A stretch of DNA of 64,000 nt from Candidatus Poseidoniales archaeon (GTDB lineage Archaea > Thermoplasmatota > Poseidoniia > Poseidoniales > Thalassarchaeaceae), in the NCBI GenBank assembly GCA_012964335.1, contig DTUF01000043.1, forward strand, positions 1 to 64,000, in the 5' to 3' direction. Position numbers and translations under genes: made by a program. The notes under the pieces were generated by a model. The model worked only from the letters and a program-made list of their open reading frames with translations. It did not search any database and was not told the origin of the DNA. How positions within the stretch are numbered: position 1 is the first letter of the stretch; every line of letters starts with the position of its first letter. Of this stretch, positions 38,584 to 46,896 are shown in pieces.

Positions 38584-41229
38584 ATGGTCAAGAGTGGAAA
38601 TCCTGTGACTTTTTCACGAATCCGAGGTAGTTACAGACGGAGGTTATTGGACCATCTTTCTGATGGCCCCTCAACTGTCACCGGTTCAAGTAAAGCAGTC
38701 GCGTTACGATTACCCCATGCTTCTGCAGAATTGAAGAGAATGAGGGCAGAGGGCCTTATTCAGTCAGATTCTGGGCCAGGACAAAGAGGTGCGAAACAGC
38801 ATCTCACTGCGGCTGGCTGGCAGGTTTTTCTTGGTGATGAATTGGCTAGATTGGCTGAAAGCAGTATTGATTCAATTCCCGAACATGCGATTGGAAAATT
38901 ACTTGCCAAAGATGGCCCTCAACTTCTACTTGCTTACACAAAACCTCTCACTAGCCCCCTCATTCCATTACCGTGGAGTGGAGATTTCAGTCATTCAGAA
39001 CAAACTGTAATCTCTAGTGGAATTAAGGGGGTGAAGGCAGAATATGTTTGGGCAGTTGCGCGCGAGGCAGAAGTAAGATGGTACGACTTAGAATCTCTTG
39101 AGCAGGTTCCTGCACCTTCTGATGACCAATCAACAACATCATTGTCTGATTGGGTAGAACCTGCACCTGTAATAGGATTAGTACGTGCTAGATTACTAGA
39201 CCCACGCCAATCGCTGAAGTTAGCAATTGGAAGTTGGTTTGGTGAACCAGGGATAGAGGGCTGGCCAGACCTCCCAATGCCGATGGGTGAATCAGAATCT
39301 TGGACCCTTGGAACAGCCCATGAATCAATTTCCCCACTTCAGTCCCAATGTCCCATTTGTGCGATATTACCTGATAGGCTTTCAACAACGACTCTCCTTT
39401 CAGCTGCCTCAAATGGTGCCCTTGTAATTGCAGAAGCATCACTTTTAGGACGTCAAGGGGATGCCGTACCACTTTCAATTCTTGATTCATGGATTAATCG
39501 CGCCCACCCACGCCTTACAGAAACAGAACGCCGACACCGATTACAAGGATTGATTCAAGCAATTCGCAAAGGTCGCCGCAAACGAAGTGGTAACATTCGA
39601 GTTGAAGAATCAACTTGGAGACGTTTTCAATCAGATTGGTCGAAACATCAATGGAGTGAAAAAAGTGAGGTAGAGAATATTATCATTGATGTTCAAGGGC
39701 TATCATCAACGGCTTGGCTTTCTCTGATAGATTGGTCTTTAGCACGCCAAGAAACAACTCCTGTAGTTTTACAATACCCTCCTGGCCACCATGATCCAGG
39801 GCAACTACATTCAGTTTTCCAAGACTCGAGAACTAGACTCGCAATTCTCTCTCAAGAACCTGAAGAGCCACTCGCCTACCCCACCCTTAGGCCAGATCCA
39901 ATTCGCCCACTATCTTGGTACCTCTTGAAATTGGCTGGAGATGTTGAGTTACCGTGCAAGGTAACCCATCGCCCACCACCTAGTTTCACATCTCCGCCAC
40001 CACTTTGGGTGCCACCAAATTCTGCTTCAACTCTAGAGGAGGTCGTTGCTGCGGCGCGACTCGCAGCAGGTGATTCGGCACCTCCTGATGCATCTGAAGA
40101 TTCATCCGAAGAGATGAGATTGTTTGCCGCATCACTTCGATATCCAGAAGGCGATGCTGATTGGGCTGATAGAATTGAATCAGTTGACCCATTAGCGGCA
40201 TGGATAGCTTGTCCAGATGATAATCGCTGGCCGCTGTGGCGTCGTCAAGGTAATCGGTTGGGCGCTGATTGGATTTCGCTTCTACCTGTAGAACAAGTGC
40301 CGATAGAATTTCTAGCGGAAGTTGCAGGAACTGCCCCGAATGATTGGCAGGAATTAGCTCACAATCATCTTGTACAACGAATCCGAGATGAGGATGACTT
40401 AGCGTTGAGATTGAGAACTCTAATTGATTCACATCATTTCAATGATGTTGCATCGTCATGGCTAACCTCCACGCTACTTTCTCAGGTTGCATGGCTACCA
40501 CCTGAACTTGCTTCTGATTTGGCTCGTTGGGCTCCAAATAGTATTTCTAAATCATTACCATCAAATATAATTCCAGCTTTAACCGGATTGACTTGGCTAT
40601 CTTCTCAAGGAGAATTAGATGATAACTGGGTAAGGGACATTGAGGCGTCTCAAAGGTCATCACCCATAATTAATGGCTGGATATCACTGCTCTCAACAGT
40701 GAGAGATGATAGAACCCCATCGGTTGAAGAAATTAGAGAAATCACATCTCTACCCATTGAATGGTGGGCCCCTTTTTCACCACTATTGTTCAATACCATT
40801 ACTGAAGGAGTAGACGGGCGAGAGATGCTTTTGGGAGAGAGTATTCCATGGGCGTCGGCCCTATTTCGTCAGATTGGTGAGATACATACAATCCCAGGGA
40901 TAGGGGAGAGAGAACACCCCGGTTGTCCTACTGACCTTGTCTCTCGTTTGGAGAGGATTCTGCAGGGTGTTGAAATTGATGTGGAGTTGCAAGGCTTTGC
41001 TGAGTTGACAGATGTACTGAATACGTTGAAGTCAATTCTTGTCGGCACTAAACCAGTTGTAGGACAAATCCATCCGATGATTGGATGGTTGTTGCAACCT
41101 CGTGAGAGATGGCCAGCCTTCAGTGCAACTGAAATTGTCAACGGTGACCCCGAAGTGGCAGCTCGATTAGCCGCTGGTATAAGTGGATACCATGATGGCC
41201 TTAGAGAGTCTACTCAGCGGCGATTATGA
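38584..41229 (+). CDS. 881-aa protein with N-terminal winged helix; rest unassigned
   Basis: N-term FSRIRGSYRRRLLDHLSDGPSTVTGSSKAVALRLPHASAELKRMRAEGLIQSD is wHTH-like; no P-loop or nuclease motif recognised downstream. Confidence 0.75.
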   Translation: MVKSGNPVTFSRIRGSYRRRLLDHLSDGPSTVTGSSKAVALRLPHASAELKRMRAEGLIQSDSGPGQRGAKQHLTAAGWQVFLGDELARLAESSIDSIPEHAIGKLLAKDGPQLLLAYTKPLTSPLIPLPWSGDFSHSEQTVISSGIKGVKAEYVWAVAREAEVRWYDLESLEQVPAPSDDQSTTSLSDWVEPAPVIGLVRARLLDPRQSLKLAIGSWFGEPGIEGWPDLPMPMGESESWTLGTAHESISPLQSQCPICAILPDRLSTTTLLSAASNGALVIAEASLLGRQGDAVPLSILDSWINRAHPRLTETERRHRLQGLIQAIRKGRRKRSGNIRVEESTWRRFQSDWSKHQWSEKSEVENIIIDVQGLSSTAWLSLIDWSLARQETTPVVLQYPPGHHDPGQLHSVFQDSRTRLAILSQEPEEPLAYPTLRPDPIRPLSWYLLKLAGDVELPCKVTHRPPPSFTSPPPLWVPPNSASTLEEVVAAARLAAGDSAPPDASEDSSEEMRLFAASLRYPEGDADWADRIESVDPLAAWIACPDDNRWPLWRRQGNRLGADWISLLPVEQVPIEFLAEVAGTAPNDWQELAHNHLVQRIRDEDDLALRLRTLIDSHHFNDVASSWLTSTLLSQVAWLPPELASDLARWAPNSISKSLPSNIIPALTGLTWLSSQGELDDNWVRDIEASQRSSPIINGWISLLSTVRDDRTPSVEEIREITSLPIEWWAPFSPLLFNTITEGVDGREMLLGESIPWASALFRQIGEIHTIPGIGEREHPGCPTDLVSRLERILQGVEIDVELQGFAELTDVLNTLKSILVGTKPVVGQIHPMIGWLLQPRERWPAFSATEIVNGDPEVAARLAAGISGYHDGLRESTQRRL

Positions 41230-41240
41230 ACCATATTCAC

Positions 41241-41249
41241 CTATAAGAG
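41241..41249 (+). promoter_or_regulatory. TATA-like element of the structured RNA
   Basis: CTATAAGAG ~25-30 nt upstream of the predicted RNA 5' end, just after the preceding CDS stop. Confidence 0.5.
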
Positions 41250-41269
41250 GATTCAAAAGGGGTGGTTTT

Positions 41270-41563
41270 ACCCAAAAGTTTGCCCCGGCTGCAACACCAC
41301 ACGGACCTTGGCCTTCGCCGGCGAGGGATGAACTGTGGTACCAAGTGCGGGGTATCGCCGCCTTCGAAGGCCGTGGTGACCCTTCGGGGAATGAACCTCG
41401 GTGCAAAATGGCGGCAGGGCGAGAAGGTCTCCATACGACTGCTGTGCGCGGAATGACTATCGGAACCACCCACTCGTCCGACAGACGCCCCGGGGTGGGT
41501 CAGAACCTCCGAGCCAAAAGCGATGAGGCGGTTCGTTACTCCTCGGGGCACACTTTTGTTTTT
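41270..41563 (+). ncRNA. Multi-hairpin kink-turn RNA, candidate four-hairpin H/ACA-type guide RNA
   Basis: Hand fold: four K-turn hairpins with AUGA signatures at 41328, 41391, 41453 and 41523; ACA boxes at 41481-41483 and 41550-41552 directly after lower stems; upstream TATA-like box; U-rich 3' end CTTTTGTTTTT. Confidence 0.8.
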
Positions 41564-41610
41564 CCATCCATCCGTAGGATTGATTGAGGTTCAACCTCTC
41601 AGATGTTTTA

Positions 41611-42627
41611 ATGGGCCGGCACTCACTGTGTTTACTAGGTGGTACATTTGACCGCCTTCATGCTGGGCATCATCATCTGATTTCTACTTGTTTGGAGCAA
41701 TCTGATGAGGTTCAGATATGGTTGACAAGCGATACTATGGCTCAATCAAAAACTCCCATCGTTTTGGATTGGGAAACCCGAAAACAAGAAATTTTGGTTT
41801 GGGCTGATTCTGAAGATGCTTGTGACCGGTTATCTATTCATCTTTTAGAGAACGAAGTTGGGCCTGCCCCAACTAGTTTAGAGGCAGATTCGATTGGATG
41901 CACCCCTGAAACTAGGTCTGCATGTGAAGATATCAATAGTTCAAGAAAAATAGAAGCCTTGCCTCCATTGAGTATTATTATGGCAGAACATGTTCTAGGG
42001 ACTGCTGGTGAAATCATTTCTTCAAGTAGAATAAGAGATGGTGAAATTGACCGTCAAGGTCAGCCTTGGCTAGGAGAGGCTGAAATGTATCTTGATCAGC
42101 GAATGCCAGAAATTCTAGATGACGAACTAAAGCAACCTTTTGGAACCCTTCATGAAGGACCCGAGTCAAGGCCAGAAATAGCGATGGGTAGAGCCCTAGC
42201 CTCGATTTCAGAGTCATCACCAAAACTGATTGCAGTCGGAGATGTTACAGTCCAAACATTAGTTGACATGGGTGAAATTCCCGACATTTCTTTTATCGAC
42301 GGAATGACGAAGCGTGAGGTTTGGGCTGAAGCGGAAAACCTTGATAGAGAATTATTTCCCCATCTATCAACCTGCACTAATCCCCCGGGACTTATCACTG
42401 CGGACTTGAAACTAGCTACAAAGGTAGCACTCTTGAATAGCCGGCCTACTCTTATTGTGGTTAAAGGAGAAGAGGATTTAGCACCCATCATTATCCACTT
42501 ACTCGCACCAATAGGTTGTGCTGTACTTTATGGTCAACCAGGGAAGGGGGTTGTTGTTAGGATTACCAGCCAAGAAACAAAAGAAAATTGCCGTAGACTT
42601 CTTGATGTATTCACTAAGGAGCTGTGA
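41611..42627 (+). CDS. Fusion of phosphopantetheine adenylyltransferase (CoaD-like) and DUF359 GTP-dependent dephospho-CoA kinase
   Basis: N-term LLGGTFDRLHAGHHHLI and IISSSRIRDGEIDRQG (nucleotidyltransferase); C-term LIAVGDVTVQTLVDMGEIPDISFIDGMTKRE...NPPGLITADLKLA...LIVVKGEEDLAPIIIHLLAPIGCAVLYGQPGKGVVVRIT (DUF359). ATG 41611 preferred over TTG 41584. Confidence 0.9.
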   Translation: MGRHSLCLLGGTFDRLHAGHHHLISTCLEQSDEVQIWLTSDTMAQSKTPIVLDWETRKQEILVWADSEDACDRLSIHLLENEVGPAPTSLEADSIGCTPETRSACEDINSSRKIEALPPLSIIMAEHVLGTAGEIISSSRIRDGEIDRQGQPWLGEAEMYLDQRMPEILDDELKQPFGTLHEGPESRPEIAMGRALASISESSPKLIAVGDVTVQTLVDMGEIPDISFIDGMTKREVWAEAENLDRELFPHLSTCTNPPGLITADLKLATKVALLNSRPTLIVVKGEEDLAPIIIHLLAPIGCAVLYGQPGKGVVVRITSQETKENCRRLLDVFTKEL

Positions 42628-43559
42628 GGGTGGCATCTCCGCTAATTAGCATCACGGTTTGCGTCCGCAACGGGGCCCATTGGATTGATGATTGCATGAC
42701 TGCATTGTGTGCTCAAACATATCGGCCGTTGGAAATTATCGCTGTTGATGACGGTTCAAGAGATGGAAGCAGTGAGTTGCTTCAACAATGGGAAACCTCG
42801 GAAGGTGACTCTTCTGCAGAGATTCCTATTCAAATTCTTTCACAAGAACCATTGGGTCTGTCGGCAGGTAGGAACAAAGCACTCAATATTTCAAAGGGGG
42901 AATGGGTAGCGATAACTGACATTGATTGCCGTCCAAGGCCAGATTGGATTGAGAGGATGTTTGCGTCGAGTGAAGGAAAAGATGCTGTCACGGGTAAAGT
43001 TATCTTTGACGAAGGCCGAACTTCAGTAAGCAGATTGCGTTCTCGTACTATTGCTTGGAAATACTCGGCACGTTCTTCTGACGTTACATTGGCCAATGGA
43101 CCATGTTCAATGTTCAAGAGAGTGAATCTCATTTCACGAGGCGGTTTTGACCCATCTTGGTATCATGCAGAGGATATGGAGGTCTCTATGAAATTAATCC
43201 AAGCCGGTGGGCACATTCGCTATGAGCCTGAAGCTGTGGTGGACCATGTAGCAGAGAATTCACTCAAGATATTTCTTCAAAAGCGTCGTAGAGATGCAAG
43301 AGCACACACCCGAATAATGAGAAAATACCGTGGGGTAAAACTTGATTTCTCTAAAGATGGAATGCTTATTGCATTCCTTTTAATTCCATATATCGCATTA
43401 TCAGCCGTGATGGTAAATTTTCTTGACCCGGTTATCACGGGTGCAGTAATCGTAGTATCAACTATTATTATCCGAAACTATCTGTTATGGAGTGCTGCTC
43501 TTTGGCTGGGAACATTTGAAGGATGCATAGACGCATTACTAGGAAGGAACGGTCATTAA
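42624..43559 (+). CDS. Family 2 glycosyltransferase
   Basis: SITVCVRNGAHWIDDCMTALCAQTYRPLEIIAVDDGSRDGSSELL; AITDIDCRPRPDWIERM. Confidence 0.9.
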   Translation: MRVASPLISITVCVRNGAHWIDDCMTALCAQTYRPLEIIAVDDGSRDGSSELLQQWETSEGDSSAEIPIQILSQEPLGLSAGRNKALNISKGEWVAITDIDCRPRPDWIERMFASSEGKDAVTGKVIFDEGRTSVSRLRSRTIAWKYSARSSDVTLANGPCSMFKRVNLISRGGFDPSWYHAEDMEVSMKLIQAGGHIRYEPEAVVDHVAENSLKIFLQKRRRDARAHTRIMRKYRGVKLDFSKDGMLIAFLLIPYIALSAVMVNFLDPVITGAVIVVSTIIIRNYLLWSAALWLGTFEGCIDALLGRNGH

Positions 43560-43589
43560 CTGCGGTTAGCAGAATAAGGTGTTAACCGT

Positions 43590-44180
43590 TCAGAGTTCTG
43601 ATAGTGAACTATCACTATCATCAACTAATGCCAAGAAGCGCAAACCAAAGCCAAATGCAATCAGGGGTGCAGTCACTGCGTAAACTCCGATGTCAGTCCA
43701 CGCCCAGTGGACGATTGACCAATAGGTGTAGAATCCGATACCAAGTAGTAGGCACCAAGCAGCTGCAGTCATCGTCATACCACCCTCTTCTCGTCCAGAA
43801 ACTAGGCTTGTCCAAATTGGGTGGAAGAAAATTCCTTTTATCCAATCTTGAAAACCCCCCTCAACTTTTTGGTGAATTCCCCAAGCGCCCCAAGCTATCC
43901 CGGTAACAGCCATAGCCAAGAATACGGTGTCAGACCAAGGCCGATAGACCATCTCTGAGTAAGGCTCATCCCAAAGGTAACCCATTGTGAGGTAGCCGGC
44001 CCATACAACTTTTCGCTCACCAGCAACAACCGCGCCAAACACCACGTTGACGATTCCAAGCACTAGGCCCCATACTCCAAGTCCAAACACTAGAGATGAA
44101 AAGGCCTTCCCAGGTGACTTAATCCAATCTACAATCATGCTGACAGACTCGTTTCCGCTGTCTCCACTTTCGTCGCTCAT
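43590..44180 (-). CDS. Membrane protein of unknown function
   Basis: 196 aa from ATG 44180; several TM segments. Confidence 0.7.
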   Translation of the reverse strand: MSDESGDSGNESVSMIVDWIKSPGKAFSSLVFGLGVWGLVLGIVNVVFGAVVAGERKVVWAGYLTMGYLWDEPYSEMVYRPWSDTVFLAMAVTGIAWGAWGIHQKVEGGFQDWIKGIFFHPIWTSLVSGREEGGMTMTAAAWCLLLGIGFYTYWSIVHWAWTDIGVYAVTAPLIAFGFGLRFLALVDDSDSSLSEL

Positions 44181-44245
44181 CAAGGCGCCCGACCGGCGAC
44201 CCTCTCTTAACAATTCTTAGCGTAGAATATGTGAACTATTGTTGC

Positions 44246-45484
44246 TCAAAGCCTTGCTTGGAGGCGGTATGTGCTGTTTACCACTGGTTTCATCGCATCA
44301 TCAGCCTCAACCATGATGGTTACAGCGTTGATGTTTTGAGGTATGCAAGAATTGATGCGATTGCTCCTGCCATAACGTCCTAGGCTAGTTGTTTTGGCAG
44401 TAATTAATCCAAGGCTGTCAAGATTCTTGATTACATTTCCAATAGAGCGTGAAACTAACGGTGTGACCGAAGCGTTGTTACAAGTCATTTGGTAAACGGA
44501 GAATACTTCTCCAGTAGAGACATTCGTTAAACCATTACTCTCGTTGAGTAAGATACTGTAAAGCACCAGTTTTTGGTGGAATGGTAGACTAGAAATTACT
44601 GGTGTCATTTGGTCAAATTGTAATTGATTCTGGGCTAAACGAACGTGTTCAGTCGAAACATGGTCATCTTCCATGACATCTGCTTTGTGAATAGAAACTC
44701 GCAGTAAATCCAAAGCGCGCCTCGCGTCTCCATGTTCTTGAGCGGCTAAGGCGGAGCAGAGTTTGATGACTCCATTCTCAAGAACTCCTTCGCGGACGCC
44801 CGCGAGCGCGCGTTGGGACAGGATGTCTGCAATTTGGCTAGCATCATACGGCGGGAATGCCAAGTCTTCAGAGCCAAGTCGTGAGGCAATTCTCGCGTCT
44901 AGCATCTCTGTGAATTGCAGGTCGTTTGTAATTCCAATTACACAACACTTAGAATTTCTCAATTCATAATTGAGGCTGGTAAGTGGGTAAAGAATGTCGT
45001 CACCATGCCGTTTTACTAAGTGGTCGATTTCGTCTAATACGAAGATATGAACTCCGCCTTTCGATTCCATATTTTGACGAAGCTGTTCAAGGACCTTGTC
45101 GGTTGGCCACCCAGTGAAAGGTACAAGATCTTCATTGTCAGTTGCTAAATCATTTGCCAACTTAGCTAGTACACGATACTTGGTATCAATTGTGCAACAG
45201 TTGACCTCAACTGCGTGAATTGTGCGCCCTATTGCTTTTCCACGATCCAACAATTGTTTACAGACATAACGAGTTACAGCAGTTTTTCCTAATCCTGGTT
45301 GTCCATACAATATCATATTGGATGGTATCTGTCCATGTAATGCCTCAACTAAATTATGAACTAAAGATTTGACCTCATTTTCCCTGTGTGGTAGGTTATC
45401 AGGTGTGAATCCGTGATGAAGCACGTCGCGGTTTTTAAATAGGCTATCATTACTTAGCAAGTGGTTGAAAATATTTTCGCCCAT
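44246..45484 (-). CDS. Orc1/Cdc6 replication initiator
   Basis: MILYGQPGLGKTAVTRYVCKQLL, HIFVLDEIDHLVKRHGDDILYPLT, ITNDLQFTEMLDARIASRL, C-terminal WH. Start at ATG 45484. Confidence 0.93.
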   Translation of the reverse strand: MGENIFNHLLSNDSLFKNRDVLHHGFTPDNLPHRENEVKSLVHNLVEALHGQIPSNMILYGQPGLGKTAVTRYVCKQLLDRGKAIGRTIHAVEVNCCTIDTKYRVLAKLANDLATDNEDLVPFTGWPTDKVLEQLRQNMESKGGVHIFVLDEIDHLVKRHGDDILYPLTSLNYELRNSKCCVIGITNDLQFTEMLDARIASRLGSEDLAFPPYDASQIADILSQRALAGVREGVLENGVIKLCSALAAQEHGDARRALDLLRVSIHKADVMEDDHVSTEHVRLAQNQLQFDQMTPVISSLPFHQKLVLYSILLNESNGLTNVSTGEVFSVYQMTCNNASVTPLVSRSIGNVIKNLDSLGLITAKTTSLGRYGRSNRINSCIPQNINAVTIMVEADDAMKPVVNSTYRLQARL

Positions 45485-45921
45485 TTTATAACACCAACGC
45501 CATTTCGCTTCATTCCCTCCGTGTTTGTCTTGTGAGCGGTGGTCCCAACTGTTACGGAGATTCATGAGGAGGTGTGTCGGTCTAATAAGGCTAATTGCTG
45601 AATCACAATCTTAGACCTATTTTTTCGCGCAAGTCAAATAGAATTATAGTATATTAACTCCCAATTGGAATGAGCGGAAAAATAACTATTTCAAAGCCTC
45701 CGTATTGTGTTTTTGATATTTTGGCGCCAGCAATGGCGGTCAAGCCCTTCTCAGAATAGGCAAAGAGAATGTCTCAGAATAAGGAATCAAAAGAAGTGAA
45801 TTTTTCAAGCGATTTTTTGTAACATTTTTTAGCCGAGGAAGTGTGTTTATCAAAATCCACATTCAGATAATTATTACAATCAATCTAAATCGCCTTCCAG
45901 CAATTATTATACTCACATCCT

Positions 45922-45942
45922 GATATTAAAATTATTAATATC
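45922..45942. repeat. Perfect inverted repeat GATATTAA-AATTA-TTAATATC
   Basis: 8-bp arms, 5-nt loop in the AT-rich interval between the orc1/cdc6 and RNase Z-like genes. Confidence 0.7.
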
Positions 45943-45963
45943 TTATCATCTTGAAAAAAACCT

Positions 45964-46740
45964 TCAATTGGATTTTGTAATAATCCCACCAGTTTCACAA
46001 TTGAAAATGTCCCCATCTTGCACTTGAATAACATTGTCTGGTAAATCAGATATTGACTCATCTTTTGTCGTGTAAAGATGAGTCGCGAGGAATATTGTTG
46101 AAGGATTATTATTTGCAAGTTCAGTTAAGCTCGATGGTTTGAAATGAAAATCTGTTGGGACTCCATCTGGAACCCCGACTTCAATTATTACAATTTCAGC
46201 ATCTCCCACTCTTTGTTCAATTTCTTCACAAGGTCCTGAATCTCCACAATGGATTATTGTTAATCCGGAAGTGTGGTGTAATTGGTAACCGTGTGGGTCT
46301 GTGGCTGGTTCGTGGTTGACCTTGAACCTTTCAAACACCCAATCTGATGCTCCTGTAACTTGTCCATTTTTGGAGTGGTGGAACCTCACACGATTTTCGA
46401 GTACATCAGTCAAGGAACCAGGGAATGCAATTTCAGAGAGTTCCATCAACTTCTTGTCCCCACCTTCATGCAGGTGAACTTCTAGGGTATTGTGCCCTTC
46501 TCGGTCTGATATGTATTTGCGCTCAAGTATGAAGAATGGAAAACCGAAAATGTGGTCGCCATGCCAATGGGTGAATAGAATTGTGTTGATATCAGCCGGG
46601 CTTAGTCCCGCTTGCCCTAATTGGAGTAGGATAGTTGGTGGTGTGTCAATGAGAATTTTCCCATCAAGTAAGACTAGTGAATGCATCCGCCCATCTGGAC
46701 AAAAGGCATTACCACTACCTAGAAATCTAACTTCAACCAT
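45964..46740 (-). CDS. Metallo-beta-lactamase fold protein, RNase Z-like
   Basis: VRFLGSGNAFCPDGRMHS; FTHWHGDHIFGFPFF; HCGDSGPCEEI. Confidence 0.85.
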   Translation of the reverse strand: MVEVRFLGSGNAFCPDGRMHSLVLLDGKILIDTPPTILLQLGQAGLSPADINTILFTHWHGDHIFGFPFFILERKYISDREGHNTLEVHLHEGGDKKLMELSEIAFPGSLTDVLENRVRFHHSKNGQVTGASDWVFERFKVNHEPATDPHGYQLHHTSGLTIIHCGDSGPCEEIEQRVGDAEIVIIEVGVPDGVPTDFHFKPSSLTELANNNPSTIFLATHLYTTKDESISDLPDNVIQVQDGDIFNCETGGIITKSN

Positions 46741-46896
46741 GCTACGCCCAAACAGTCGGAGAGTGCAAGAGTGCTTTAGTTACGCGTCGTATTTCATTTG
46801 ATAAAAACAACACACGCTTTTCCATTCTCTTGATAAACAGCAGACTTGACGGATAGTCATCCCGCCGTAGGCGGAGTGACATCAGGAGATGGTGCG

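Noticed and set aside
41270-41563. Assignment of the RNA as RNase P or SRP RNA
   Set aside because: I could not find the RNase P CR-I (GAGGAAAGUC-like) or ACAGAAA elements, nor the SRP helix 8 GGAAGG/AGCAG motif; repeated K-turn hairpins with ACA boxes fit H/ACA better. Not excluded without a covariance search.
41183-41587. ORFs on both strands over 41183-41587 in the ORF track
   Set aside because: They overlap the structured RNA and the 3' end of the 881-aa gene; composition is explained by paired stems and tetraloops rather than coding.
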